A DNA stretch of 6,437 bases from Ferruginibacter sp. (GTDB taxonomy: Bacteria; Bacteroidota; Bacteroidia; Chitinophagales; Chitinophagaceae): positions 1 through 6,437 of the forward strand of contig JANYFI010000549.1 of assembly GCA_025362765.1 (NCBI GenBank). Reading direction: 5' to 3'. The notes beneath the pieces are model-generated. The model was given only the letters and a program-made list of their open reading frames with translations, was not told the DNA's origin and did not search any database. The translations under genes were made by a program, and so were the position numbers. Below are positions 1 through 5,864 of this stretch, in pieces; the stretch's first letter is position 1; each line of letters begins with the position of its first letter.

Positions 1-696
1 AATAAAGGCAGTGGTAAACGCCGATTTATTTTTATCAGTGATGTCTTTGGCTATGTCAATATTCATAAAAAGCTTTTTATAGCTTTCCGTTATAATAGAT
101 TTTATTTCGGGTGCATTCGTGCTTAAGGGCACCATATTTACAAAAATTTCTCCGTATAAAATGCTCCATACAACATCAGTACCTACGTTATCATAGTATT
201 TGCAGGCGTTGTAATAATTTTGGGGGAAGTCCGGATCAAGTTCAATACCTTTTTCCCAGAGTTTTATAGCAGTGTAGTCTTTCTGGTTGTACAGTAACTC
301 AGCAAGGTCATTGTACAAAGGGCCGCTGATAGGAAATTTTTTCAATCCCTTTCTGTATACTTTGTCCGCCTCCTTTGGCAGATTGAGTTGCTGATAAATT
401 ATTCCTGCAATCTGGTAGCACTGGTCATCGGCATCCTCTCTGTCAAGAGTTGTTTTAATCATTTCAAGCGCCCTGGTATTATCCCGCTGAAGGTAATATC
501 CCATGGCAAGGTCTTTAGTGATATCGATATTTTTGGGTTCCATTTGTATGGCCCTGTTCAATACCAAAATCGCATTGGCATAGTCGCCCTGCTGCATAAA
601 TGTTTTTGCAGTAGCCTGTAATTCTGTAGCGGTTTGTGCAAACGCCATTTGCCACCAACAGCCCATTAAAATAACAATTGCTAATATTCGCTTCAT
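1..696 (-). CDS. Exported TPR-repeat protein, 3' end outside the window
   Basis: The frame is open from an ATG at 696 to the window edge: 232 codons with no stop, so the C-terminus is missing. Residues 1-20 form a classical signal peptide (MKR, a hydrophobic stretch, then AFA before QT), so the protein is probably periplasmic or surface-associated. Residues ~23-158 contain about four degenerate tetratricopeptide repeats with the usual spacing of small and aromatic residues (for example GDYANAILVLNRAIQMEP and DYTAIKLWEKGIELDP). Residues ~160-232 leave the TPR pattern and are helix-rich (YYNACKYYDNV, VWSILYGEIFVN). TPR arrays mediate protein-protein contacts; no enzyme motif is visible and the partner is unknown. 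The gene lies 102 nt downstream of the DUF1015 gene on the same strand. No clear TAnnTTTG promoter is seen in that gap, so read-through from the serC-DUF1015 unit is possible. An ATG four bases upstream, at 700, opens a different, short frame and was not used. Confidence 0.85.
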   Translation of the reverse strand, partial: MKRILAIVILMGCWWQMAFAQTATELQATAKTFMQQGDYANAILVLNRAIQMEPKNIDITKDLAMGYYLQRDNTRALEMIKTTLDREDADDQCYQIAGIIYQQLNLPKEADKVYRKGLKKFPISGPLYNDLAELLYNQKDYTAIKLWEKGIELDPDFPQNYYNACKYYDNVGTDVVWSILYGEIFVNMVPLSTNAPEIKSIITESYKKLFMNIDIAKDITDKNKSAFTTAFI

Positions 697-798
697 GCAT
701 TAAAAATACTAGGAAAAAACGGAAGGCCGCTACTCGAAATGCTTATTAAAACACAATTTTTAACTGGAAGCCTTGGGGACTAGTCAATAAAAAACAGT

Positions 799-2037
799 TT
801 AGGCAATATCATAAATGAGATTGGTGAGTAGCCCATCCCTTAGTTTAGGCTCAAACCAGGTGCTTTTTGGCGGCATTACATTGCCACTGTCTGCAATATC
901 AAATAATTGTTGAATGGTTACCGGATGCAGGCTTATTGCCAATGCCATCTCACCGCTGTCCACTCTTTTTTCCAATTCTCCCAATCCACGTATGCCGCCA
1001 ACAAAATCAATGCGCACATCGGTGCGCTGATCTTTGATATTTAAAACAGGGTCAAGAAAATTATCCTGTAAAATAGTTACATCCAATATGCCTATCGGAT
1101 CGCTGGTGTACGTATTTTCTTTGGCAGTTAAACAATACCATTGATTGCCAACGTACAAACCAAACTGGTGCAATGCCGCAGGAGAAAAGGCCTTACCTGC
1201 TTTTTCAATCGTAAATTTCTCTGCTGCTTTTTCCAATAATTCTTCGGCACTTAAACCATTCAAATCTTTTACCACCCTGTTGTAATCCATTATCAACAGT
1301 TCGCTGGCGGGAAAGAGCGTAGTTAAAAAAATGCCCGCTCCTACAGGGGCCTCTTTTCCTAACGCTATCCGTACTTTCGCCGCAGAAGCCGCCCGGTGGT
1401 GACCATCGGCGATATAAGTACAAGCCACCTGTGTTTTAAAAGTGTCGCCTATTTTATGAATGGTGTCATTGTCATTGATGATCCAGATAGTGTGCTGAAT
1501 CTGGTCATCCGCTATTAAATCATATACGGGATTTTTAGTGGCCTTCCAATCGCTGATGATGGCATCCACTTCCGCCACGTTTTTGTAGGCTAAGAAAACA
1601 TTACCTGTTTGAGCTCCGGTTGTTTTAATATGGTTGATCCTGTCCTGTTCTTTTTCAGGCCTGGTAAATTCATGTTTTTTTATCAAATCATTTTCATAAT
1701 CATCCACACTGCTGCCACACACCAAACCAGTCTGGCTTCTGCCTCCCATTACCAATTGATAAATATAGTAACAAGGTTTGCTTTCCCTGAATAAAATACT
1801 ACGACTGATAAAAGCATCGAGATTGCTTTTGGCCTTATCGTATACCTGCTGACTATGGCTGTCGGTATCATCCGGCAAATCAATTTCACTTTTGGTAATA
1901 TGCAAAAAACTAAAGGGATTGCCCTGTGCTTCAATTTTAGCTTCCCTGCTGTTCAAGACATCGTATGGGCGGCTCGCCACTTGTTTTGCGTGCTCCGCCT
2001 GTGGCCTTAATGCTTTAAAAGGACTGATCGTGATCAT
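799..2037 (-). CDS. DUF1015 family protein, probably linked to serine metabolism
   Basis: A 412-residue protein with the whole DUF1015 (PF06245-type) pattern: PFKALRP at 6-12, SRPYDV at 22-27, a HEFTRPEKEQDR segment at 122-133, YIADGHHRAASA at 208-219, and a conserved C-terminus with DFVGGIRGLGELEKR (344-358) and MPPKSTWFEPKLRDGL (388-403). There is no signal peptide, so it is presumably cytoplasmic. I chose the ATG at 2037, which gives the family-typical start MITISPFKALRP; the frame extends to a TTG at 2067, but the ten extra residues are not family-like. It lies 36 nt downstream of serC and is probably co-transcribed. From memory, DUF1015 genes are often found next to serA/serC in Bacteroidota and Clostridia. 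The DGHHR motif resembles the core of ParB/sulfiredoxin-fold proteins, including the free serine kinases SerK and SbnI. A role in serine/phosphoserine conversion is inference; the biochemical function is not established here. Confidence 0.9.
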   Translation of the reverse strand: MITISPFKALRPQAEHAKQVASRPYDVLNSREAKIEAQGNPFSFLHITKSEIDLPDDTDSHSQQVYDKAKSNLDAFISRSILFRESKPCYYIYQLVMGGRSQTGLVCGSSVDDYENDLIKKHEFTRPEKEQDRINHIKTTGAQTGNVFLAYKNVAEVDAIISDWKATKNPVYDLIADDQIQHTIWIINDNDTIHKIGDTFKTQVACTYIADGHHRAASAAKVRIALGKEAPVGAGIFLTTLFPASELLIMDYNRVVKDLNGLSAEELLEKAAEKFTIEKAGKAFSPAALHQFGLYVGNQWYCLTAKENTYTSDPIGILDVTILQDNFLDPVLNIKDQRTDVRIDFVGGIRGLGELEKRVDSGEMALAISLHPVTIQQLFDIADSGNVMPPKSTWFEPKLRDGLLTNLIYDIA

Positions 2038-2073
2038 ATATTTAATAGTTAACTTGGTAATAATCAAAAAAGG

Positions 2074-3141
2074 TTACGCCTGTAATGCGGCAAATTCTTT
2101 CATTGCCTGCACCAGCACTTCCACGCTGCTGATAGGCAAGGCGTTGTAAAGGGAAGCCCTGAAACCGCCTACCAGCCTGTGCCCTTTAATACCCACAATA
2201 TTTTTTTGTTTGGTAAAATTTAAAAAAGAGTCTTCCAGTGAAGGATTGTTCATCACAAAACAAACATTCATTTTGCTCCTGTCTTCTTTCACCACCGTAC
2301 CGGTAAATAAAGGATTGCTATCTATCTCGCTGTATAATAACGCTGCTTTGGCATCATTAAGTTTTTCTACGGCAGTTACTCCGCCGATAGATTTCAACCA
2401 GCGAAGCGTAAGCATACAAACAAACACGGCAAATACCGGCGGTGTATTCATCATACTGCCTTCTTTAATGTGGTTGCGGTAATCCATTATGGAGGGAATG
2501 GCCCGTTTAACCTTGCCTAAAATTGCCGGATTAACCACCAATAAATTTACGCCTGCCGGACCCATATTTTTTTGTGCGCCGGCATAAATTAAATCAAATG
2601 CATTGAAGTCTATCACGCGGCTAAAAATATCGCTGCTCATATCGCCTACAAGCGGAACACTTGTTTTTGGAATTTTTTGCCACTGGCTGCCATAAATGGT
2701 ATTGTTGGTGGTGATATGAAAATATTTCGCGTCATTCGGTACCGCAAAATCTTTTGGTATAATTGTATAATTACTTTCCTTACCTGTGCATACTACCTCT
2801 ACCTTGCCAAACAATTTAGCTTCTTTGATGGCTTTAAGCCCCCACACACCGGTATCAGCATAAGCAGCTGTTTCTTTATCATCCAGTAAATTCATCGGCA
2901 CCTGCATAAATTGCGTAGAGGCGCCGCCGTGCAAAAACAGCACTTCACGATCTGCATTCAATTGCATTAATTCTTTTACCAGCGCCCTGGCTTCATCCAT
3001 CACCGCCTGAAAAGTGGAGGTACGGTGGCCGATTTCCAAAATAGATAAACCGCTGTTTTGATAATTTAATACTGCTTCAGCCGCTTGCTGAAAAACTTCT
3101 TTGGGTAAAATAGACGGACCTGCGTTAAAATTGTGTACCAT
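2074..3141 (-). CDS. serC: Phosphoserine aminotransferase
   Basis: A complete 355-residue class-V aminotransferase, close to the roughly 360 residues usual for SerC. It converts 3-phosphohydroxypyruvate and glutamate to O-phosphoserine and 2-oxoglutarate, the second step of serine synthesis; the family also acts in pyridoxal phosphate synthesis in some bacteria. Visible family features are the N-terminal FNAGPS (5-10), EIGHR (36-40), HGGAS (71-75, cofactor phosphate region), W100, which would stack on the cofactor, D167 in VGDMSSD, the cofactor lysine K191 in AGAQKNMGPAG, MNTPP at 231-235, and GHRLVGGFRASLYNA (320-334) with the substrate-binding arginines. The ATG at 3141 begins MVHNFNAGPS, the standard start. 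It is a cytoplasmic homodimer in known members. It is the first gene of a probable serC-DUF1015 unit and has a -7 box 25 nt upstream. No defect is seen. serA is not adjacent. Confidence 0.97.
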   Translation of the reverse strand: MVHNFNAGPSILPKEVFQQAAEAVLNYQNSGLSILEIGHRTSTFQAVMDEARALVKELMQLNADREVLFLHGGASTQFMQVPMNLLDDKETAAYADTGVWGLKAIKEAKLFGKVEVVCTGKESNYTIIPKDFAVPNDAKYFHITTNNTIYGSQWQKIPKTSVPLVGDMSSDIFSRVIDFNAFDLIYAGAQKNMGPAGVNLLVVNPAILGKVKRAIPSIMDYRNHIKEGSMMNTPPVFAVFVCMLTLRWLKSIGGVTAVEKLNDAKAALLYSEIDSNPLFTGTVVKEDRSKMNVCFVMNNPSLEDSFLNFTKQKNIVGIKGHRLVGGFRASLYNALPISSVEVLVQAMKEFAALQA

Positions 3142-3166
3142 GCGTTACTTTCTTTTAAATAATTTG

Positions 3167-3174
3167 CAAAAATA
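3167..3174 (-). promoter_or_regulatory. Candidate serC promoter, -7 box
   Basis: Read on the minus strand this is TATTTTTG, a full match to the Bacteroidota -7 consensus TAnnTTTG. It ends 25 nt before the serC ATG, which would leave a leader of roughly 20 nt. The expected -33 TTTG element is not clean: only a T-rich run is present about 19 nt further upstream. The call rests on one box and its position. Confidence 0.45.
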
Positions 3175-3225
3175 ATGAATGGGGCAGGAAGAAAAATTTA
3201 TTTATTAAATGGCGGAATGCAGATT

Positions 3226-3275
3226 TCTGATGTACGGGGCTGATGGCTGATATCTGATGTACGATGGCTGATGTC
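3226..3275. repeat. Short degenerate direct-repeat cluster
   Basis: An 11-bp unit, TCTGATGTACG, occurs at 3226-3236 and again at 3253-3263, and a 10-bp unit, GATGGCTGAT, at 3242-3251 and 3263-3272. The units are interleaved, giving about 50 bp dominated by CTGATG words. It has no coding sense. Short CTGATG-rich intergenic repeats are, from memory, scattered through some Chitinophagaceae genomes; copy number elsewhere in this genome cannot be seen. Confidence 0.6.
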
Positions 3276-3409
3276 TTTCACATTGCGGCCTTGTTCCGCT
3301 TTCAATATGCTATTTTATATCGATTGAAAAGGGCCTGAATATTTTATAGGGTATGTTAGGGATAATCACAAAAAATGCTGAATAAATTATTCCTTCCAAA
3401 CCTCAAAAA

Positions 3410-3421
3410 ATCAGCCATCAG
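3410..3421. repeat. Inverted partner copy of the intergenic repeat
   Basis: ATCAGCCATCAG here is the exact reverse complement of CTGATGGCTGAT at 3240-3251. The following ACATC (3422-3426) continues the match to the GATGT words of the cluster. The two copies form a 12-bp perfect inverted repeat that encloses about 158 bp and lies within 10 nt of the end of the phospholipase C-like gene. It may be a remnant or end of a small non-coding repeat element. Confidence 0.5.
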
Positions 3422-3428
3422 ACATCTT

Positions 3429-4397
3429 TTACTCTTCCTGCTTTCCAATCATCTTACTACCCTGTCGCCATTGGTCATTCAGTTCGTCAAATGACTTTAC
3501 ATCTTCTGCGGAAAACTGTTGTTTAGATAAGGTTGTCAAATCAGGCTGGCCTGCATTTACCCAGGCCGTATACCAAAAAGAAGCCACAGCAAAAATGGAT
3601 TGCCGCATTCTTCTTTCAATCATGCCTTCCAGTTTTTTATTAAAGGCAATGGTAAAGGCCGATGAATATTGTCTTATCATTACGCCATTGCGGTTTTCAA
3701 ACGCAAATTTTTTATCAGGTGAAAATTGTTTGGTCAGCTCTTTTTCAAAATGTAATACGGAGTCTGCAGCTTTGGCGCTTTCCAGCACCCGTTCCCAGGT
3801 AAAGTCCAATGGGTTGCTGATGTAGGCCGCCTTACCAATAAAAAAATCAAATTCCTTTTCCGCCAGCAATTCGGGTACGCGGCTTTCCCAAAAACCATGT
3901 ATGCCGCGTTGGTTGGTGAACTGGCCATTGTGGTTGCTGTTGGCATGCAGGGGCACATGGGCGTCTGCAATGTAGTGACCCAGTTCGGCGCTGTTCTTCA
4001 TAATCATGCTAAAATCTTTTTGTTTAAACGCAGCGGTAAGCCTTGCCAGCATGGTTTGTATATGCCAGGGAACAATGCCATACGCCCGCAGCGAATCTTC
4101 AGCAATACACAACGTTGCGTCTTTCCATTTATGCGGCAATGCAGTATAAGGATATTTACCGTAGTGATCAATATCAATATAATGCCGCGGTCCTTCGGCT
4201 GCCACTATATAGCGCCTTTTATCAGGGTCCACTGCGTGTTCACTTATAAAAGCGATGTTGGGTTTATACAGCAACATCATTTGCGGTGGTAATAAAAAAA
4301 CGGCGTAATAATTTATTTTTTGGTGCGCATAAAATCCCCAGCAAAAACACCGGAGGCAAACCAGGCTGCAAACAAAAAGTAACAGTATGCGTTTCAT
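3429..4397 (-). CDS. Secreted zinc-dependent phospholipase C / S1-P1 nuclease-fold protein
   Basis: A 322-residue protein with a signal peptide at 1-19 ending just before W20. In this fold the mature N-terminal tryptophan is itself a zinc ligand. All nine expected ligand positions can be placed: W20, H25, D57 (EHAVDPDKRR), H72 (GPRHYIDID), H141 and D145 (LGHYIADAHVPLH), H151, H167 (GIHGFW) and E171. The 4-6-16-4 spacing of H141-D145-H151-H167-E171 is close to Bacillus cereus phospholipase C (4-6-14-4), and the final Glu rather than Asp also favours the phospholipase branch. Substrate is uncertain: phospholipid headgroup hydrolysis or single-stranded nucleic acid cleavage are both possible for the fold. 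It would act outside the cytoplasm. I chose the ATG at 4397; the frame extends only three codons to a TTG at 4406. It follows DUF502 after 26 nt with no clear promoter of its own, so an operon with DUF502 is likely. Confidence 0.85.
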   Translation of the reverse strand: MKRILLLFVCSLVCLRCFCWGFYAHQKINYYAVFLLPPQMMLLYKPNIAFISEHAVDPDKRRYIVAAEGPRHYIDIDHYGKYPYTALPHKWKDATLCIAEDSLRAYGIVPWHIQTMLARLTAAFKQKDFSMIMKNSAELGHYIADAHVPLHANSNHNGQFTNQRGIHGFWESRVPELLAEKEFDFFIGKAAYISNPLDFTWERVLESAKAADSVLHFEKELTKQFSPDKKFAFENRNGVMIRQYSSAFTIAFNKKLEGMIERRMRQSIFAVASFWYTAWVNAGQPDLTTLSKQQFSAEDVKSFDELNDQWRQGSKMIGKQEE

Positions 4398-4423
4398 TGT
4401 TATCAAATAACAACAATAAATTA

Positions 4424-5089
4424 CTACATTTTTTTTAAAGAAGGGGGATTAAAAAATTCTTTGCCGGCAGGTTCTTCAAATGCGGTAACGCCGCCACTTA
4501 CCGCAAACTTCATGCTTTGCGCAGCGCTGATATTGGTGATTGGTTTCACCCGGTTTTTCGGAATAATATATACATTGCCCGCAACCGAATACGCCATCGG
4601 CACATACACCGCCACATACTCTTTAAACCCAAACTCAGCCATATCATCCTGCGTAATAAACCCAATGCGCCACACATCATTGTCATCTACATTAGCCAGT
4701 ACATTATTGGTAAACCTCTTTTTCTCCCCGGCAAAGGCTTCAAAAAAATCTTTTAGGGTAGAATAAACAAATTTTATCCCCGGCGTTTTTTCCAACACCC
4801 TGTCGAACACATCCACAATTTTTGTAAAAATATAAGAGGAGGATACGTAACCAATCAGCAATACCGTAGAAATAACGAGTACAAAGCCCACCCCGGGTAT
4901 GCGCTTTATATTGCCCTGCGCATCCTCCATCAGGCTGGGAAAAACAGCATGAATGAGATTGGGTAAAATACCATCAATAAAGCCAAATACCGAGGCAATG
5001 GCCCAGAATGTAATGGCAATAGGCGCCACAATGAGCAGCCCTTGTAAAAAATATTGAAATAACCGTTTATAAGTGAGGGGTTGTTGCAT
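4424..5089 (-). CDS. DUF502 family inner-membrane protein
   Basis: A 221-residue protein with the DUF502 (COG2928) layout: a short basic N-terminus (TYKRLFQYFLQG), transmembrane helix 1 at about 15-38, a loop containing a conserved PGVG (65-68), transmembrane helix 2 at about 66-88, then a soluble domain with the family motif PGIKFVYSTLKDF (103-115), GFITQDD (143-149), YVAVYVPMAYSVAGNVYIIPK (158-178, the family's VP...G stretch) and a terminal SGG (198-200). The molecular function of the family is not known. The frame is open up to 5266, but the extra 59 residues would run through the tetR promoter and operator into tetR itself, and do not resemble the family. ATGs at 5098 and 5089 are both possible; 5089 is preferred because a -7 box 18 nt upstream leaves room for a short leader. 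The phospholipase C-like gene follows after 26 nt. Confidence 0.88.
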   Translation of the reverse strand: MQQPLTYKRLFQYFLQGLLIVAPIAITFWAIASVFGFIDGILPNLIHAVFPSLMEDAQGNIKRIPGVGFVLVISTVLLIGYVSSSYIFTKIVDVFDRVLEKTPGIKFVYSTLKDFFEAFAGEKKRFTNNVLANVDDNDVWRIGFITQDDMAEFGFKEYVAVYVPMAYSVAGNVYIIPKNRVKPITNISAAQSMKFAVSGGVTAFEEPAGKEFFNPPSLKKM

Positions 5090-5107
5090 AAAATACATTT
5101 TGATAAA

Positions 5108-5115
5108 CAAAGATA
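5108..5115 (-). promoter_or_regulatory. Candidate DUF502 promoter, -7 box
   Basis: On the minus strand this reads TATCTTTG, a full match to TAnnTTTG, ending 18 nt before the ATG at 5089 and 9 nt before the ATG at 5098. No good -33 TTTG is found at the expected 18-20 nt spacing. If used, it would drive the DUF502 and phospholipase C-like genes. Confidence 0.45.
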
Positions 5116-5173
5116 CTTTATTGGATTGCCTTTGCAGAAAACAACAAATTATTATGAATGGCAAAAAAACCTG

Positions 5174-5205
5174 ACGGAAACTTTGGTTACATAAAAAGTT
5201 TCCGT
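5174..5205. promoter_or_regulatory. Probable TetR operator (32-bp inverted repeat)
   Basis: ACGGAAACTTT (5174-5184) and AAAGTTTCCGT (5195-5205) are exact reverse complements separated by ten bases. The site begins 48 nt before the tetR ATG and covers the -33 element, the spacer and the first base of the -7 box of the tetR promoter. TetR-family dimers bind such palindromes and commonly repress their own operon, so autoregulation of tetR-tolC is the likely role. Its left edge is about 58 nt from the divergent DUF502 -7 box, so direct control of DUF502 is less likely. Confidence 0.75.
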
Positions 5206-5212
5206 AGTTTTG
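5182..5212 (+). promoter_or_regulatory. tetR promoter, -33 and -7 boxes
   Basis: TTTG at 5182-5185 and TAGTTTTG at 5205-5212 are separated by 19 nt, matching the Bacteroidota housekeeping promoter pattern TTTG-N19-TAnnTTTG. The -7 box ends nine bases before the ATG at 5222, so the transcript would have only a few leader bases. The inverted-repeat operator overlaps nearly the whole element. Confidence 0.65.
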
Positions 5213-5221
5213 CTTTTCATT

Positions 5222-5863
5222 ATGGCAGATGTAGAAACAGGAGTACGGATTCAGCAACAGGCACATGAGCTTTTTATGCGTTATGGCTTACGCAGTGTAA
5301 GTATGGATGATATAGCCAACAGCCTTGGCATTAGTAAAAAAACGATTTATCAATACTATGCTGATAAAGATGAGCTGGTAGATGCGGTAATAGACGCGGA
5401 ATTCAGGAAAAATGAAAGCATCTGCGAATATGACAGGCTAAATTCAAAAAACGCCATTGACGAAATATTTATGGCCATGGATAAGGTGGTTGAAATGTTC
5501 AGTTCGATGAACCCCTCGCTTGTATTTGATATGCAGAAATATTTTCCAAAAGTGTTTCAAAAATTCCATTCGCATAAAAATGATTACCTGTTTAATGTAA
5601 TCCGCACGAATGTAATCAGGGGAATCAGGGAAGAATTATACAGACCCGAATTGAATGTGGAGATCATTTCAAGGTACCGGGTAGAAAGCATTATGATTCC
5701 CTTCAACCCCGAGTTTTTATCAAAAATGAAATACACCATGGCGGAGATAGAAGAAGAATTTATTATTCATTTTCTTTTTGGAGTAGCTTCTCCCAAAGGG
5801 TATAAAATGATTGCAAAATATCAACAGGAGCGAATTAATAAAAGTAAAGATTTAAAGAAGTAA
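5222..5863 (+). CDS. TetR/AcrR family transcriptional regulator
   Basis: A 213-residue protein, normal for the family. Residues ~7-53 form the N-terminal three-helix DNA-binding domain, with the helix-turn-helix SMDDIANSLGISKKTIYQYY at 27-46 followed by the family-typical ADKDELVDAVI. Residues ~60-213 are the helical ligand-binding and dimerisation domain, which is not conserved enough to suggest an inducer. The frame extends upstream to a TTG at 5210, but that codon lies inside the -7 box, so the ATG at 5222 was chosen. The stop codon is one base before the tolC-type gene, indicating a single operon. With the inverted repeat over its promoter, the simplest model is an autorepressor of an efflux operon that responds to a compound the pump exports; the direction of control and the ligand are inferred. 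Confidence 0.95.
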   Translation: MADVETGVRIQQQAHELFMRYGLRSVSMDDIANSLGISKKTIYQYYADKDELVDAVIDAEFRKNESICEYDRLNSKNAIDEIFMAMDKVVEMFSSMNPSLVFDMQKYFPKVFQKFHSHKNDYLFNVIRTNVIRGIREELYRPELNVEIISRYRVESIMIPFNPEFLSKMKYTMAEIEEEFIIHFLFGVASPKGYKMIAKYQQERINKSKDLKK

Positions 5864-5864
5864 C

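Larger units (their letters stand above)
3142..3428. other. Gene-free intergenic region with short repeats
   Basis: These 287 bases separate the phospholipase C-like gene from serC, both read leftward. No reading frame with coding character was found. The serC-proximal end holds the serC promoter; the middle holds a cluster of TGATG-type short repeats with an inverted partner near the phospholipase-like stop codon. A weak stem (TTTCAAT at 3300-3306 pairing with ATTGAAA at 3323-3329) and a near-palindrome, GAATAAATTATTC (3380-3392), are present, but neither looks like a strong terminator. Confidence 0.7.

Noticed and set aside
746..763. TTAAAA-N6-TTTTAA inverted repeat in the gap between DUF1015 and the TPR gene, considered as a terminator
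   Set aside because: The stem is six A-T pairs only, with no GC pairs, too weak to call a terminator.
697..798. Search for a promoter of the TPR gene
   Set aside because: No TAnnTTTG match was found in the 102-nt gap; the best is TATTTTTA at the start codon side, lacking the final G and any -33 element.
1892..2149. Plus-strand open frame spanning the serC-DUF1015 junction
   Set aside because: It overlaps conserved ends of two genes on the other strand and its product has no recognisable features.
3380..3392. GAATAAATTATTC palindrome downstream of the phospholipase C-like gene, considered as a terminator
   Set aside because: It is AT-rich with almost no loop; a folded stem would be only about four pairs.
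3897..4292. 131-codon plus-strand open frame within the phospholipase C-like gene
   Set aside because: It is antisense to a gene with a full set of conserved catalytic residues and shows no recognisable domain; it is a shadow frame.
4461..4766. 101-codon plus-strand open frame within DUF502
   Set aside because: It is antisense to conserved DUF502 motifs, has no domain or promoter, and is explained by the opposite strand.
5090..5266. N-terminal extension of the DUF502 frame up to 5266
   Set aside because: It crosses the tetR promoter, operator and start codon, begins with non-family, Cys-rich sequence, and is unnecessary given family-like starts at 5098/5089 with a -7 box just upstream.
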